Assembly: GCA_041687455.1 (NCBI GenBank)
Contig: JAWLBY010000011.1
Coordinates: forward strand, 80,150 to 144,149
DNA length: 64,000 nucleotides
Source: JAWLBY01 sp041687455
Lineage (GTDB): Bacteria; Pseudomonadota; Gammaproteobacteria; Xanthomonadales; Xanthomonadaceae
Direction of reading: 5' to 3'
Under the pieces are notes generated by a model that saw nothing but the letters and a program-made list of their open reading frames with translations, made no database searches and had not been told where the DNA came from. Below, piece after piece: positions 18,341-27,785 of the stretch (its first letter is position 1; each line of letters opens with the position of its first letter). Made by a program: the position numbers and the translations under genes.

Positions 18341-19378
18341 TCAGGTGAGCGCCGGCGCGCCGTGCATCGCCGCATCGGCCTCGGCGTGGTACTGCGCGAC
18401 CCGTTCGACCTCGTTCTTCGAACCCATGATCACCGGCACCCGCTGGTGCAGCGCCAGCGGCTGCACCTCGAGCAGCCGCTGGCGGCCGGTGCTGGCGGCG
18501 CCGCCGGCCTGCTCGACGATCATCGACATCGGGTTGGCTTCGTACAGCAGCCGCAGCCGGCCACCCTTGTCGGCGCACTTGGCATCGAGCGGGTACATGA
18601 ACACCCCGCCGCGGGTCAGGATCCGGTGCACGTCGGCGACCATCGAGCCGACCCAGCGCATGTTGAAGTCGCGGCCGCGCGGGCCGCTCCGGCCGGCCAT
18701 CAGCTCCTCGATGTAGCGCTGCACCGGCGGCTGCCAATGGCGTGCGTTGGACGCATTGATCGCGTATTCCGAGGTGTCCTCGGGAATCCGCAGGTCGCTG
18801 CGGGTCAGCACGAAGCTGCCGACCTCGCGGTCGAGCGTGAACTCGTGGACGCCGTCGCCGAGCGTCAGCACCAGCAGCGTGCTCGGTCCGTACACCGCGT
18901 AGCCGGCCGCGACCTGCCGGCTGCCGGGCTGCAGGAAGTGCTCGGCGTCGGGTTCGGTGACGCCCTCCGGGCAGCGCAGCACCGAGAAGATCGTGCCGAT
19001 CGAGACGTTGACGTCGATGTTCGAGCTGCCGTCGAGCGGATCGAACACCAGCAGATAGTTGCCCTTCGGGTAACGGTGCGGAATCAGATGCGGGCCGTCC
19101 ATCTCCTCCGACGCCAGCGCCGCCAGGTGCCCGCCCCACTCGTTGGCCTCGAGCAGGATCTCGTTCGACAGCACGTCGAGCTTCTTCTGCGCTTCGCCCT
19201 GCACGTTGGTCGCGCCGGCATTGCCGAGCACGCCGTTCAGCGCGCCGCGGCTGACCGCGATCGCGATCGCCTTGCAGGCCCGCGCGACCACTTCGATCAG
19301 CAACCGCAGGTCCGGCGGGATCTGGCCCTTTTCGCGTTGTTCCTCGATCAGGAAGCGGGACAGCGAGACGTGGCGCAT
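18341..19378 (-). CDS. fbp: Class I fructose-1,6-bisphosphatase
   Basis: Gluconeogenic enzyme of 345 residues that hydrolyses fructose 1,6-bisphosphate to fructose 6-phosphate. Metal-site and substrate motifs are visible: ALASEEMDG, the signature VFDPLDGSSNID, and the C-terminal GGVFMYPLDAKCADKGGRLRLLYEANPMS with its conserved Lys. The ATG at 19378 gives the normal start (MRHVSLSRFL) and drops a proline-rich leader of 25 codons. Probably transcribed together with the oxygenase gene downstream. Confidence 0.95.
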   Translation of the reverse strand: MRHVSLSRFLIEEQREKGQIPPDLRLLIEVVARACKAIAIAVSRGALNGVLGNAGATNVQGEAQKKLDVLSNEILLEANEWGGHLAALASEEMDGPHLIPHRYPKGNYLLVFDPLDGSSNIDVNVSIGTIFSVLRCPEGVTEPDAEHFLQPGSRQVAAGYAVYGPSTLLVLTLGDGVHEFTLDREVGSFVLTRSDLRIPEDTSEYAINASNARHWQPPVQRYIEELMAGRSGPRGRDFNMRWVGSMVADVHRILTRGGVFMYPLDAKCADKGGRLRLLYEANPMSMIVEQAGGAASTGRQRLLEVQPLALHQRVPVIMGSKNEVERVAQYHAEADAAMHGAPALT

Positions 19379-19546
19379 GCGACGGACTCCGGGCGGGGGG
19401 CTCGGCCCGGCATTGTCCGGGCCGGCGGCGGCATTGCAAGGAGCAGCGGTCAAGCGGACTGAAGGTCACTTCGGATCCGTTCGCCGACCCACCGAGCGGC
19501 CGCGGCATCCGGCGTAGGATGGAACCGCATGCCACAGGGGAACTGG

Positions 19547-20809
19547 ATGGAGCTGTCGTTCGATACCGTCTATGCGCTGGCCGTCGCGCTCGGCATCGGG
19601 CTGCTGATCGGCGTCGAGCGCGAACGGCACAAGCAGATGCAGCGCGAGGACGGCCTGCGCGCCGCCGCCGGCGTCCGCACGTTCGCGGTCGTCGCGCTGC
19701 TCGGCGGCACCTCGATGGTGCTCGGTCTGTGGGTGCTGGCGCTGGCCGGTGTCGGCGTGATCGTGCTGAGCGCGGCGTCGTACCTGCAGGAGCCGACCGA
19801 TCCCGGCCTGACCACCGAGATCGCGATGCTGATGACGTTCGTGCTCGGCGCGCTGGCGCAACCGCAGCCGGCGCTGGCGGCGGCGATCGGCGCGACCGTC
19901 GCGATCCTGCTGGCCAGCAAGGACCGCATGCATCACATCTCGCGCGACCTGATCAGCGAGCGCGAACTGTACGACGGCCTGCTGCTGGCGGCCGCCGCGC
20001 TGGTGGTGTTGCCGTTGATGCCGGATCACACGATCGATCCGTTCTTGGCGCTGAACCCGTGGCGGCTGTGGCTGCTGGTCGTGCTGGTGATGGCGATCGG
20101 TGCGTTCGGCCACATCGCGCTGCGGCTGGTCGGTGCGCGCTGGGGCCTGCCGCTGGCCGGCTTCTTCGCCGGCTTCGTATCGTCGACCGCGGCAGTGGCC
20201 GGGTTCGGTCAACGCGTGCGCGAGCAGCCGGAAACGCTGCATGCGGCGGTTGCCGCGGCGATGCTGGCCAATCTCGCCTCGCTGTTGCTGTTCAGCTCGC
20301 TGATCACCGCCATCGCCCCGGCCTTCGTCCGCCAGTTGGTGTTGCCGCTGCTGGCCGCCGGCGCGGTGCTGCTGCTCGGCGGGCTGTTCGGCCTGCGCCG
20401 GATCGGCGACCGTGGCGCTGCGCCGCCGACCGCCGGCACCCGGATGTTCCGTTTCGGCCATGCGCTGACCTTCGCCGCCGTGATCACCGCGGTGCTGTTC
20501 CTGTCCGCGGCGCTGAACCACTGGCTCGGCGCCCGAGCCGCGCTGGTCGGCGCGATGCTCGCCGCGATGGCCGAGCTGCATGCGGCCGGTATCAGCGTCG
20601 CGCAGCTCGCGTCCGCCGGCCAGATCGACGCCACCACCGCGCGCTGGGGTGTGATCGGCCTGCTGGTGACCAGCGGTGTGGCGAAGTCGCTGCTGAGCTG
20701 GATCAGCGGCGGTCGCCGCTACGGGCTCCGGGTCACGGTCGGATTGATCGCGATGGCACTGGCGGCGGCGCTGGTGCATGGTCTCGCCGTCGCCGCCGAC
20801 GACGGCTGA
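19547..20809 (+). CDS. MgtC/SapB-type membrane protein with DUF4010 domain
   Basis: Inner-membrane protein of 420 residues with about 12 hydrophobic helices. The N-terminal MgtC-like part (about 1-140) has the motif GIGLLIGVERER and AGVRTFAVVALLGG. The C-terminal part (about 170-415) is the DUF4010 domain, with the conserved GFFAGFVSSTAAVAGFG. Function is not established; MgtC proteins are linked to magnesium limitation. The ATG at 19547 is preferred over 19529 because AGGGG sits seven bases before it. Confidence 0.85.
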   Translation: MELSFDTVYALAVALGIGLLIGVERERHKQMQREDGLRAAAGVRTFAVVALLGGTSMVLGLWVLALAGVGVIVLSAASYLQEPTDPGLTTEIAMLMTFVLGALAQPQPALAAAIGATVAILLASKDRMHHISRDLISERELYDGLLLAAAALVVLPLMPDHTIDPFLALNPWRLWLLVVLVMAIGAFGHIALRLVGARWGLPLAGFFAGFVSSTAAVAGFGQRVREQPETLHAAVAAAMLANLASLLLFSSLITAIAPAFVRQLVLPLLAAGAVLLLGGLFGLRRIGDRGAAPPTAGTRMFRFGHALTFAAVITAVLFLSAALNHWLGARAALVGAMLAAMAELHAAGISVAQLASAGQIDATTARWGVIGLLVTSGVAKSLLSWISGGRRYGLRVTVGLIAMALAAALVHGLAVAADDG

Positions 20810-20918
20810 TCGCGCGCCGGCGCCAGTTCGGCGCATTGCCGCGTCCGGCATGACTTCCGGACCTGTTCGCGAGCGAGTCGACGGCCGACGTTACCGTTTT
20901 CACCGCCGAGCCTGCACG

Positions 20919-22031
20919 ATGCGACGACTCCGAAAGCTCACGGCCTGCCTGTTGCTGGCCGCCCCGCTGTCCGCGCTGGCATCACCGGATGATGCGGTCA
21001 GCCGCTGCATGGACGACGCCTTCGACGCGCTGCCGCTCGACCTCGATCATGCCGTCAGCGTCAGCGTCGCGGTGCTGCCGATCGCCGGCGGCGACGGCTG
21101 GTCGCGTGCGGTCGGTCGGCGCCGCGCCGATCAGCCGTCGCCGGTCGCTGTCGACGACGGCTACCGGGTGGCCAGCAACACCAAGACCTATACCGCCGCC
21201 GCCGTGCTGCGACTGGTCGAGCAGGGCCGGCTCGGGCTCGACGACACGCTGGCCGACCGGCTGCCGCCCGTGCTGCTGCGACCACTGCAGCAGGCCGGCT
21301 ACGACCTGCAGGCGATCCGGCTGCGACATCTGCTGACCCACACCAGCGGCCTGCGCGAGCACGTCAGCGACGCGCTGTTCGAACGCCAGTGGCAGCGCCC
21401 GCAGCGCGCATGGACGCCGGCCGAACAGATCGCGACGGCCGCCGCCGGGGGCGCGCCCCTGGCCGCTCCGGGCGAGCAGTTCCACTACTCCGATACCGGC
21501 TACGTGCTGCTCGGGCAGATCGTCGAACGGGTGACCGGCGATCCGCTGCCGCGCGCGTTGCGCGAGCTGCTGCAATGGCAGCGCCACGGCCTGCGCCATA
21601 CCTGGTTCGAGGCGCAGGAGCCGGCCGCAGCCGCGCAGGTCGCGCAGTACTGGGACGGACGCACGCTGGCCGACTGGCACCCGTCGTTCGACCTGTTCGG
21701 CGGCGGCGGCATCATTGCGTCGCCGACCGATCTGGCCCGCTTCCTGCGCGCGCTGCTGCGCGGCGAGCTGTTCGATCGCGCCGACTCGCTGGCGACGATG
21801 CGGACGCCCGGCGTCGCCGATGCGTGGAACGGCTACGGCGCCGGGCTGTTCGAGATCGAGGTCGATGGCACTCGGCTGATCGGCCACAGCGGTTTCTGGA
21901 ATACCTACGCGTTCCATTCGCCGGCCGATGGGCTGATCTACGCCGGCGCGAGCGGCGAAAAGACGGTGATGCCGTACGCCGAGCGGATCGCCGGCTTGCG
22001 CGAGATCGCGGCCCGCTGCGGCATGCGCTGA
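20919..22031 (+). CDS. Exported serine hydrolase (beta-lactamase/D-alanyl-D-alanine carboxypeptidase family)
   Basis: Protein of 370 residues with a signal peptide (LRKLTACLLLAAPLSALA). The class C beta-lactamase-like fold is signalled by the SxxK motif SNTK in VASNTKTYTAAAVLRLV, the conserved HLLTHTSGLREH, a YSD triad residue set in FHYSDTGYVLLG, and HSG near the end (GHSGFWNTY). Such enzymes act on peptides, esters or cell-wall peptides; the actual substrate cannot be read from sequence and a true beta-lactamase role is not claimed. The ATG at 20919 is used because it starts the signal peptide; the frame extends upstream without support. Confidence 0.85.
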   Translation: MRRLRKLTACLLLAAPLSALASPDDAVSRCMDDAFDALPLDLDHAVSVSVAVLPIAGGDGWSRAVGRRRADQPSPVAVDDGYRVASNTKTYTAAAVLRLVEQGRLGLDDTLADRLPPVLLRPLQQAGYDLQAIRLRHLLTHTSGLREHVSDALFERQWQRPQRAWTPAEQIATAAAGGAPLAAPGEQFHYSDTGYVLLGQIVERVTGDPLPRALRELLQWQRHGLRHTWFEAQEPAAAAQVAQYWDGRTLADWHPSFDLFGGGGIIASPTDLARFLRALLRGELFDRADSLATMRTPGVADAWNGYGAGLFEIEVDGTRLIGHSGFWNTYAFHSPADGLIYAGASGEKTVMPYAERIAGLREIAARCGMR

Positions 22032-22092
22032 GCGCGCCGTCCGACGCCCGCGGCCGCTATGCTGACCGGCCTGCCAGCCACCGGGATAGCCG

Positions 22093-24543
22093 ATGCCTCG
22101 AGTCGATCCGTCAGCGCGTAGCGCGTTGCTGGTGACCGTGCTGATCGCTGCGCTGATCGTGCTCGGCGAATGGCTGGCGCGCCCGCCGGCAGCGCTCGGC
22201 GACGATGCCGCCGCCGAGCAGTTTTCCGCCGCGCGGGCGATGCGTCACGTCGACAGACTGGCGGCCGCACCGCGGCCGGCCGGCAGTGCGGCCCATGCGC
22301 AGGCACGCGAGTATCTGATCGAGACGCTGCGTGGGCTCGGCGCCGAGGTCGAACGGCAGTCGCGGCTGCAGGTGTTCGACTACGACCGCCACGGCGGCGA
22401 CGCGCGCTTCGCCTGGGTCGAGAACGTCGTTGCGCGTTGGCCGGGCCGCGACGACGGGCCGGCGCTGCTGCTGATGTCGCATTACGACTCGGTGCCGGCG
22501 GCGCCCGGTGCCGGCGATGCCGCCAGCGGCGTCGCGACCATCCTCGAAACCGTGCGTGCGTTGCGGGTCGACGGCCTGCCGTTGCGCAATCCGCTGATCG
22601 TGCTGTTTGCCGATGGCGAAGAGACCGGCCTGTTCGGCGCGCAGGCATTCTTCGGCCAGCACCGCTGGGCCGAACAGGTCGGGCTGGTGCTGAACTTCGA
22701 TGCCCGCGGCAGCGGCGGGCCGGTCGCGATGTTCGAGACCAGCGAACGCAACGGGGCACTGATCGCGGCGCTGGCCAGCGCCGCGCCGGCGCCGCTGGCC
22801 GACTCGCTGGTCTATTCGGTCTATCGGCAGATGCCGAACGACACCGACCTGTCGGTCGCCCGGCAGGCCGGCAAGGCGGGTCTGAATTTCGCGTTCGTGC
22901 ACGGCTTCTTCGATTACCACCGGCCGACCGACACGGCGGCGAACCTGTCGCCGGACACGCTGCAGCACCTCGGCAGCTACGCGCTGCCGCTCGCGCGCCA
23001 TTTCGGTGAAGCGACCCTGCCGCCGGAGCGGCAGCCGGACCGGCACTACTTCAACCCGCTCGGGCATCGCTTCGTGCACTACCCGCCATGGTTCGACTGG
23101 GTCGGCTGGACGCTGGCGGCGCTGCTGCTCGCGGTCGCGGCCGGCCGCGCCCACCGAGCCGGCGCACTGCCGCTGCGCCCGCTCGGTCGTGCGCTGCTGC
23201 TGGCGCCGTTCGCGCTGCTGCTGCCGGCGCTGCTGGTGTTCCTGCTGCATCGTGCGCTGGACCCCGACGTGACCGCCGTGATTGCGCGTCAGCGCGGCTG
23301 GTTCGTCGGCTGGTCGCTGCTGGCCGGTGGCGCGGCGATCGCGCTGCAGGCACTGGCGGTGCGCGGACTCGGCCGGGTGGCCGCGTTCGCGACCGTGACC
23401 GGCCTGCTGCTGCTCGCGCTGCTCGCCGAGCCGACGATTCCGCTGCTCGCCGCGGTGCTGCTGCCGGCGGTCGCAGCGGTTGCGCTGTTGCGCCGGCCAT
23501 TGCCGCGCGAGCCGTGGATTGCCGCGCAGTGGCTGCTCTGGCTGCTGCTGACGCTGCTGCTGCTGTGGTGGCTGCCGGGCGCGACGCACGCGCTGCTGTG
23601 GCCGCTGCTCGCGCTGGCGCTGCTGCAACTGTGGCGCTGGCGACGGCCGGAGCGTCGGCTCGGCGCCGCACCCGCGGTACTGGCCGCAATCCCGGCGGCG
23701 TTCTGGCTCGGTGCCACCGCGCTGACCTTCGACGTGCTGATCGGCTTCGCGCTGCCCGTCGCGGCGGTGCTGCCGCTGCTGCTGGTGCTGGTTGCATTCG
23801 CACCGCTGCTGGCGGCACCGGCTGCCGCCGGCAGCGGCCTGCTGCTGATGGCGGCCGCCGCGCTCGGCCTCGGCGTGCTGAGTATCGACCCACCGTGGGA
23901 TGCGCGCACGCCGCGCGGCAGCGAGCTGTTCGTGCTGCACGACGGCGATCGCAGCTACTGGGCGAGCAGCGACGACCCGCTGGACGACTGGCATCGGCAG
24001 CGCCTCGGCGATGCGCCGGAGCGGCTCATGCAGGCGCCGTATCGACCGCAGGGCGGACCGCCGCTGTGGCGTACCGCGATCGACACTGTCGCCGTTCCGG
24101 CGCCGCGGCTCGAGCTGCTCGGCAGCGACATCGACGGCGAGCAGCGCACGCTGCGCCTGCAGTTGACGGTCGACGGCGGCAGCGACCAGCTTGCGCTGTA
24201 CCTGCCGGCCGAGACCGATCTGCAGGGCTGGCAGGTCGGCGGCCAGCCGTTGCGGGTCGTGCGCCGCGATCCGCACAGTGCATGGCGGCTGCTCGGCTTC
24301 GCGCTGCCGGCCGCCGGCGTCGAACTGCAACTGACGCTCGGTCCCGGCAGCGACTGGCCGGAGCTGCGGGTGGCCAGCGTCGCCCACGCGCTGCCAGTCG
24401 GCGTCGCGCTGCCCGAACGGGCGGCCGACCGGATGCGCCGCGCCTATTCGTACAGCGACGGCAGCGTGTCGGTCGCGCGGTTCCTGCTGCAGCCGGACCG
24501 GATCGAACCGCTGCCAGCCGTCGCCGCGCCGGAGATCCGCTGA
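22093..24543 (+). CDS. Membrane M28-family metallopeptidase with large multi-helix C-terminal half
   Basis: Protein of 816 residues. An N-terminal signal anchor is followed by a zinc aminopeptidase domain (about 50-320) with intact ligand motifs: LLMSHYDSVP, GAGDAASGV, FADGEETGLFG, NFDARGSGG and FDYHRPTDT. The rest holds about eight to nine hydrophobic helices (about 340-610) and a soluble C-terminal beta-rich domain (about 620-816). The layout resembles the Fxna-type M28 peptidases of eukaryotic ER membranes and their bacterial relatives. The active site would face the periplasm. Substrate unknown. It lies 61 bases after the serine hydrolase gene. Confidence 0.87.
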   Translation: MPRVDPSARSALLVTVLIAALIVLGEWLARPPAALGDDAAAEQFSAARAMRHVDRLAAAPRPAGSAAHAQAREYLIETLRGLGAEVERQSRLQVFDYDRHGGDARFAWVENVVARWPGRDDGPALLLMSHYDSVPAAPGAGDAASGVATILETVRALRVDGLPLRNPLIVLFADGEETGLFGAQAFFGQHRWAEQVGLVLNFDARGSGGPVAMFETSERNGALIAALASAAPAPLADSLVYSVYRQMPNDTDLSVARQAGKAGLNFAFVHGFFDYHRPTDTAANLSPDTLQHLGSYALPLARHFGEATLPPERQPDRHYFNPLGHRFVHYPPWFDWVGWTLAALLLAVAAGRAHRAGALPLRPLGRALLLAPFALLLPALLVFLLHRALDPDVTAVIARQRGWFVGWSLLAGGAAIALQALAVRGLGRVAAFATVTGLLLLALLAEPTIPLLAAVLLPAVAAVALLRRPLPREPWIAAQWLLWLLLTLLLLWWLPGATHALLWPLLALALLQLWRWRRPERRLGAAPAVLAAIPAAFWLGATALTFDVLIGFALPVAAVLPLLLVLVAFAPLLAAPAAAGSGLLLMAAAALGLGVLSIDPPWDARTPRGSELFVLHDGDRSYWASSDDPLDDWHRQRLGDAPERLMQAPYRPQGGPPLWRTAIDTVAVPAPRLELLGSDIDGEQRTLRLQLTVDGGSDQLALYLPAETDLQGWQVGGQPLRVVRRDPHSAWRLLGFALPAAGVELQLTLGPGSDWPELRVASVAHALPVGVALPERAADRMRRAYSYSDGSVSVARFLLQPDRIEPLPAVAAPEIR

Positions 24544-24648
24544 GCGGGTCGCCCGCAATTCGCCACAATTGCGCTGCCGGAATGCCACCGTCGGGGATCA
24601 GTCTGTGACCACACCGATGTCGTCACAGACCCTTCGAGAGCCCTCCCG

Positions 24649-24942
24649 ATGAAACGCAGCCTGCTGCTCGTGCTCGCCCTTGCCGCCGCATCCGCCCACC
24701 TGGACGCGAGCACGCCGTCGGTGCCGCGGGATTGCGCCGACCTGCAGCGCGAGATCGCCGGCAAGATCGAAGCCAACGGCGTGCGCAGTTACTCGCTGCA
24801 GATCGTTCGAGCGGATCAGGCCACCAGCGGCACGATCGTCGGCCACTGCGACGGTGGCAGCCGCAAGATTGCCTATCGCCGGATCGAACTCCCTGCAGCG
24901 GCGCTGTCACAGGCCAGGCCGGCCGACGGCGGCGGCGAATGA
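24649..24942 (+). CDS. Small exported DUF1161-family protein
   Basis: Protein of 97 residues with a signal peptide (KRSLLLVLALAAASAHLDA). The core matches the DUF1161 pattern: a Cys-containing DCADLQREIAGKIEANGV, the strand YSLQIV, then TIVGHCDGGSRKIAYRR, with the two cysteines probably forming a disulfide. The last 18 residues extend beyond the family core. Function unknown; presumably periplasmic. It is 101 bases upstream of the metallo-beta-lactamase gene on the same strand. Confidence 0.82.
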   Translation: MKRSLLLVLALAAASAHLDASTPSVPRDCADLQREIAGKIEANGVRSYSLQIVRADQATSGTIVGHCDGGSRKIAYRRIELPAAALSQARPADGGGE

Positions 24943-25043
24943 GCGGCCGGACCGCCGGATCGGTCCGCCGACCCGAAACCGCCGGCCGCGCCACTGCGAG
25001 CGGCATCCGACCCCACACCCATACCACGAACGCACCGACCCCG

Positions 25044-25949
25044 ATGACCCGATCACTGCTGCTGACCCTCGCTCTCGCCACCGCTCCCGCCGTCGATGCG
25101 CTCGACCCACACGCAGCGATCGACTGCGGCAGTTGCAGCGGTTGGAACACCGCCCAGGCGCCGTTCCGGGTCCACGGCAACACCTGGTATGTCGGACCGC
25201 GCGGACTGGCGGTCGTGATGATCGAAACCGATGACGGCCTGCTGCTGTTCGACGGCGCGCTGCCGCAGAGCGTGCCGCAGATCGAGGCGAACCTGCGCGC
25301 GCTCGGCCATCGGCTGGCCGACGTGCGCTGGATCCTCGTCTCGCATGCCCACTTCGATCACGTCGGTGGTGTCGCCGCGTTGCAGCAGGCCAGTGGCGCG
25401 CGGGTCGCGGCGGCGCCCGGCGCGGCCACGGCGCTGCGCAGCGGCACCGTGCCGGCTGACGATCCGCAGGCCGCCTACGGCGACGCCATGCGATTCGCGC
25501 CGGTCGCGGACGTGGTGGCGATCGAGGACGGCGCAGCGCTCGAGTTCGGCGGCCTGCAGATTACCGCGCATCACACGCCCGGCCATACCCCCGGCGGCAG
25601 CAGTTGGAGCTGGTCGAGCTGCGACAACGGCGACTGTGTCACTGCCGTCTACGCCGACAGCCTGACCACGGTGTCGGCCGACGGTTTCCGCTTCAGCGAT
25701 GACCCGCAGCGGGTTGCCGCATTCGAGCGCAGCATCGCGACGATCGCGGCGCTGGACTGTCCGCTGCTGCTCGCGACCCACCCGGGCTTCACCGACCTGT
25801 TCGAACGGCAGGCCGTCGCCGAGGCCAGTGGCGAGCGCGGCGCATTCATCGATCCGCAGGCCTGCCGCCGCTATGCCGAGCGCGCCGCCGAGCAGCTCCG
25901 CAAGCGGCTGCAGGCGGAGCGCGCGGTGCCCACTGCCGCGGCGGACTGA
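25044..25949 (+). CDS. Subclass B3-type metallo-beta-lactamase
   Basis: Exported zinc hydrolase of 301 residues with a signal peptide (first 20 residues). The metallo-beta-lactamase fold carries the dinuclear site HAHFDH (His101, His103, Asp105, His106), His181 in HTPGHTPGG and His246 in ATHPGF. The GHTPGGSSWSW and YADSLTTVSADGFRF segments, and the lack of the B1 zinc-site Cys, fit subclass B3 (relatives of L1/FEZ/GOB). All zinc ligands are present, so it is probably an active enzyme and may hydrolyse beta-lactams, though B3-like enzymes with other substrates exist. No mobile element or resistance-gene cluster surrounds it, so it looks chromosomal and intrinsic. Confidence 0.88.
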   Translation: MTRSLLLTLALATAPAVDALDPHAAIDCGSCSGWNTAQAPFRVHGNTWYVGPRGLAVVMIETDDGLLLFDGALPQSVPQIEANLRALGHRLADVRWILVSHAHFDHVGGVAALQQASGARVAAAPGAATALRSGTVPADDPQAAYGDAMRFAPVADVVAIEDGAALEFGGLQITAHHTPGHTPGGSSWSWSSCDNGDCVTAVYADSLTTVSADGFRFSDDPQRVAAFERSIATIAALDCPLLLATHPGFTDLFERQAVAEASGERGAFIDPQACRRYAERAAEQLRKRLQAERAVPTAAAD

Positions 25950-25974
25950 GGGTTGGCGAGCGGCCGATGCGCGC

Positions 25975-26628
25975 TCAGCCGCGCAGTCGTTCGTACTTGT
26001 CGAGCCGCTCGTGCTCGGCGATGCCGGCCGCGATCCACTGCTGCATCGCCGGCAGCGCGCGCATCGCCTCGACGTAGGCCGCCGCGGTGGCGTCGAGCGC
26101 GACGCCGTAACCGATGAAGCGCAGCACCACCGGCGCGAACATCGCGTCGACGATGCCGAACGCGCCGCACAGGTACGGACCGCCGCCGGCCGCGGCGCGC
26201 AGCTCGCACCACAAGGCCTGCACCCGATCGATGTCGGCCTGCGCGCGCGCATCCCAGCGATAGCCATCGGGCTGCCGGGCGCAGTTCATCGGCAGTTGCG
26301 CGCGCAGCTCGGCGAAGCCCGAATGCATCTCGGCGGCCGCCGAGCGGGCCACCGCACGGGCGGCGCGGTCGGCTGGCCAGCCGCGTCCATCGAGCCAGCT
26401 CTCGTTGACGTACTCGCAGATCGCCAGCGAATCCCAGACCACCCATGCGCCGTCATGCAGCACCGGCACCTTGCCGCTCGGCGACAGCCGCGCGACCCCG
26501 GCCGAGAACTCCGCCGTGTCGAGCGGCAGCCGTCGTTCGTCGAACGGCACACCGAACTGCCGCAGCAGCAGCCATGGACGCAGCGACCACGACGAATAGT
26601 TCTTGTTGCCGATCACCAGCACGGGCAT
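25975..26628 (-). CDS. Glutathione S-transferase family protein
   Basis: Cytosolic protein of 217 residues. The N-terminal thioredoxin-like domain starts LVIGNKNYSSWSLRPWLLL, whose SSWS/LRPW serine is the likely glutathione-contacting residue. It continues with SGKVPVLHDG and the substrate-binding WDSLAICEYV (the E/S-type glutathione contact). The helical C-terminal domain begins near residue 85. Its preferred substrate cannot be inferred. The ATG at 26628 is chosen because translation from it begins directly at the first beta-strand; upstream in frame is basic and low complexity. Confidence 0.9.
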   Translation of the reverse strand: MPVLVIGNKNYSSWSLRPWLLLRQFGVPFDERRLPLDTAEFSAGVARLSPSGKVPVLHDGAWVVWDSLAICEYVNESWLDGRGWPADRAARAVARSAAAEMHSGFAELRAQLPMNCARQPDGYRWDARAQADIDRVQALWCELRAAAGGGPYLCGAFGIVDAMFAPVVLRFIGYGVALDATAAAYVEAMRALPAMQQWIAAGIAEHERLDKYERLRG

Positions 26629-26824
26629 GGCGGGACTTCCAGCGGGGACTGCCGCCATCGTCGCCGATCGCGTGGCCGATTCGAAGCCGCGATGCGACCG
26701 GCCGAGCGCTGCACGCGTCCGCGGTGGCCGCTTCGGCGCGCTCACCCGGCATCGGCTCCTGGCCCGTCGTCATGCTTCCAGCAGCGGCTTCGCGGGCAGC
26801 GAGCCGCATTTCCCGCGGCCGCAT

Positions 26825-26851
26825 GCCCACGGCGCGGGTCGCGCCGTGGGC
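26825..26851. terminator. Strong hairpin, possible transcript end
   Basis: An 11-base perfect stem (GCCCACGGCGC with its complement) encloses a five-base loop. It lies 18 bases beyond the stop of the minus-strand gene at 26869-27570. There is no T-run on either side, so it is not a canonical intrinsic terminator. Confidence 0.4.
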
Positions 26852-26868
26852 AAGCCGGCCTCACCGCC

Positions 26869-27570
26869 CTACTCGTCGTCGTCGTCACCCATTGCGAAGC
26901 GTTCGAAGCTGCGGTCCGGGTCACCGGCCACCGCGGCGGTCATCGGATCGAACTGCAGGCCGCGCAGGTCGCGGGTCTTCTCACCGGTCTGCTTCCAGTC
27001 CGCCAGCGCACGGGCGTAGCTGCGGCGTGCCTCGTCGACCGAGCGTTCGTCGTTGATGATCTCGTAGGCGAGATTGAGCGCCAGGAAGTTCGCCGCCTCG
27101 GTGTCGCAGCGGGCGGTGATCGTGCCCTTGGTGCGGTCGACGATCACGCTGCCGTTGAACTGCGCCAGGTCGTCGATCATCCGCGGCGGCATCTCCAGGT
27201 ACACCGTCTGCTCCAGCACGTCCTCGTGCGGCATCGGGAAGTTGTGCGGCACCGGATCGCGGTGGACGACGGTGATGTTCCATGGGCCGTTGTCGCGCCA
27301 GATCAGCATGTCCGGCGTCACCGAATGCGGCTCGCCGTAACTGTCGATCATCTGCTGTGCTGCGGTTCGCGATGCCCGCGGCCAGCTCTCGATCAGTTTC
27401 GCGACCTGCTGGCCGCCGACCGCCCCCTGCAGCAGGTTGCGGGCCTGTTGCTCGAAGCCCTGAGCCGGCCGCTCGCGCGGATCCGGCTGGTCGCGACGGT
27501 AATCCTGCGCCGCGACCGGCAGCGCGAGCGCTGCGGCGAGCGCAACGGAAAGACATCGTATCGTGCTCAT
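26869..27570 (-). CDS. Exported protein of unknown function
   Basis: Protein of 233 residues with a clear signal peptide (CLSVALAAALALPVAAQ). The middle (about 70-170) has an alpha/beta pattern with several conserved-looking segments (PDMLIWRDNGPWNITVV, HEDVLEQTVYLEMPPRM, VIVDRTKGTITARCDTEAANFLALNLA). The C-terminus is acidic (MGDDDDE). No family or catalytic motif recognised. A good SD (AGGAGG) lies upstream of the ATG. Probably periplasmic. Confidence 0.75.
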   Translation of the reverse strand: MSTIRCLSVALAAALALPVAAQDYRRDQPDPRERPAQGFEQQARNLLQGAVGGQQVAKLIESWPRASRTAAQQMIDSYGEPHSVTPDMLIWRDNGPWNITVVHRDPVPHNFPMPHEDVLEQTVYLEMPPRMIDDLAQFNGSVIVDRTKGTITARCDTEAANFLALNLAYEIINDERSVDEARRSYARALADWKQTGEKTRDLRGLQFDPMTAAVAGDPDRSFERFAMGDDDDE

Positions 27571-27785
27571 CGTTTCGTCCTCCTTGTTGGGTGACGACGA
27601 AACGTTGCAACAGGCGTGCCGATCGCTATCGGCACCAGGCCGACCGGTGACGCGAACAACCCCGGTGCCGAGCCGGCTGCCGGGTCCGCGACACGCACGG
27701 CGAGCCTGCTGCAGTGATGCAGCATGAGTACCGGACTGGGCGCCATCCGACCGTCGCGGGCGTCGGCCGCGTCCGCCGGTTCGGC

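Noticed and set aside
20919..22031. Calling the serine hydrolase an AmpC beta-lactamase
   Set aside because: Motifs are shared by esterases and D-alanyl-D-alanine peptidases, and the YxN motif reads YSD; there is no neighbouring ampR.
22111..24588. 825-codon antisense frame opposite the M28 peptidase gene
   Set aside because: Gln/Arg-rich low-complexity product; the peptidase on the other strand has an intact active site.
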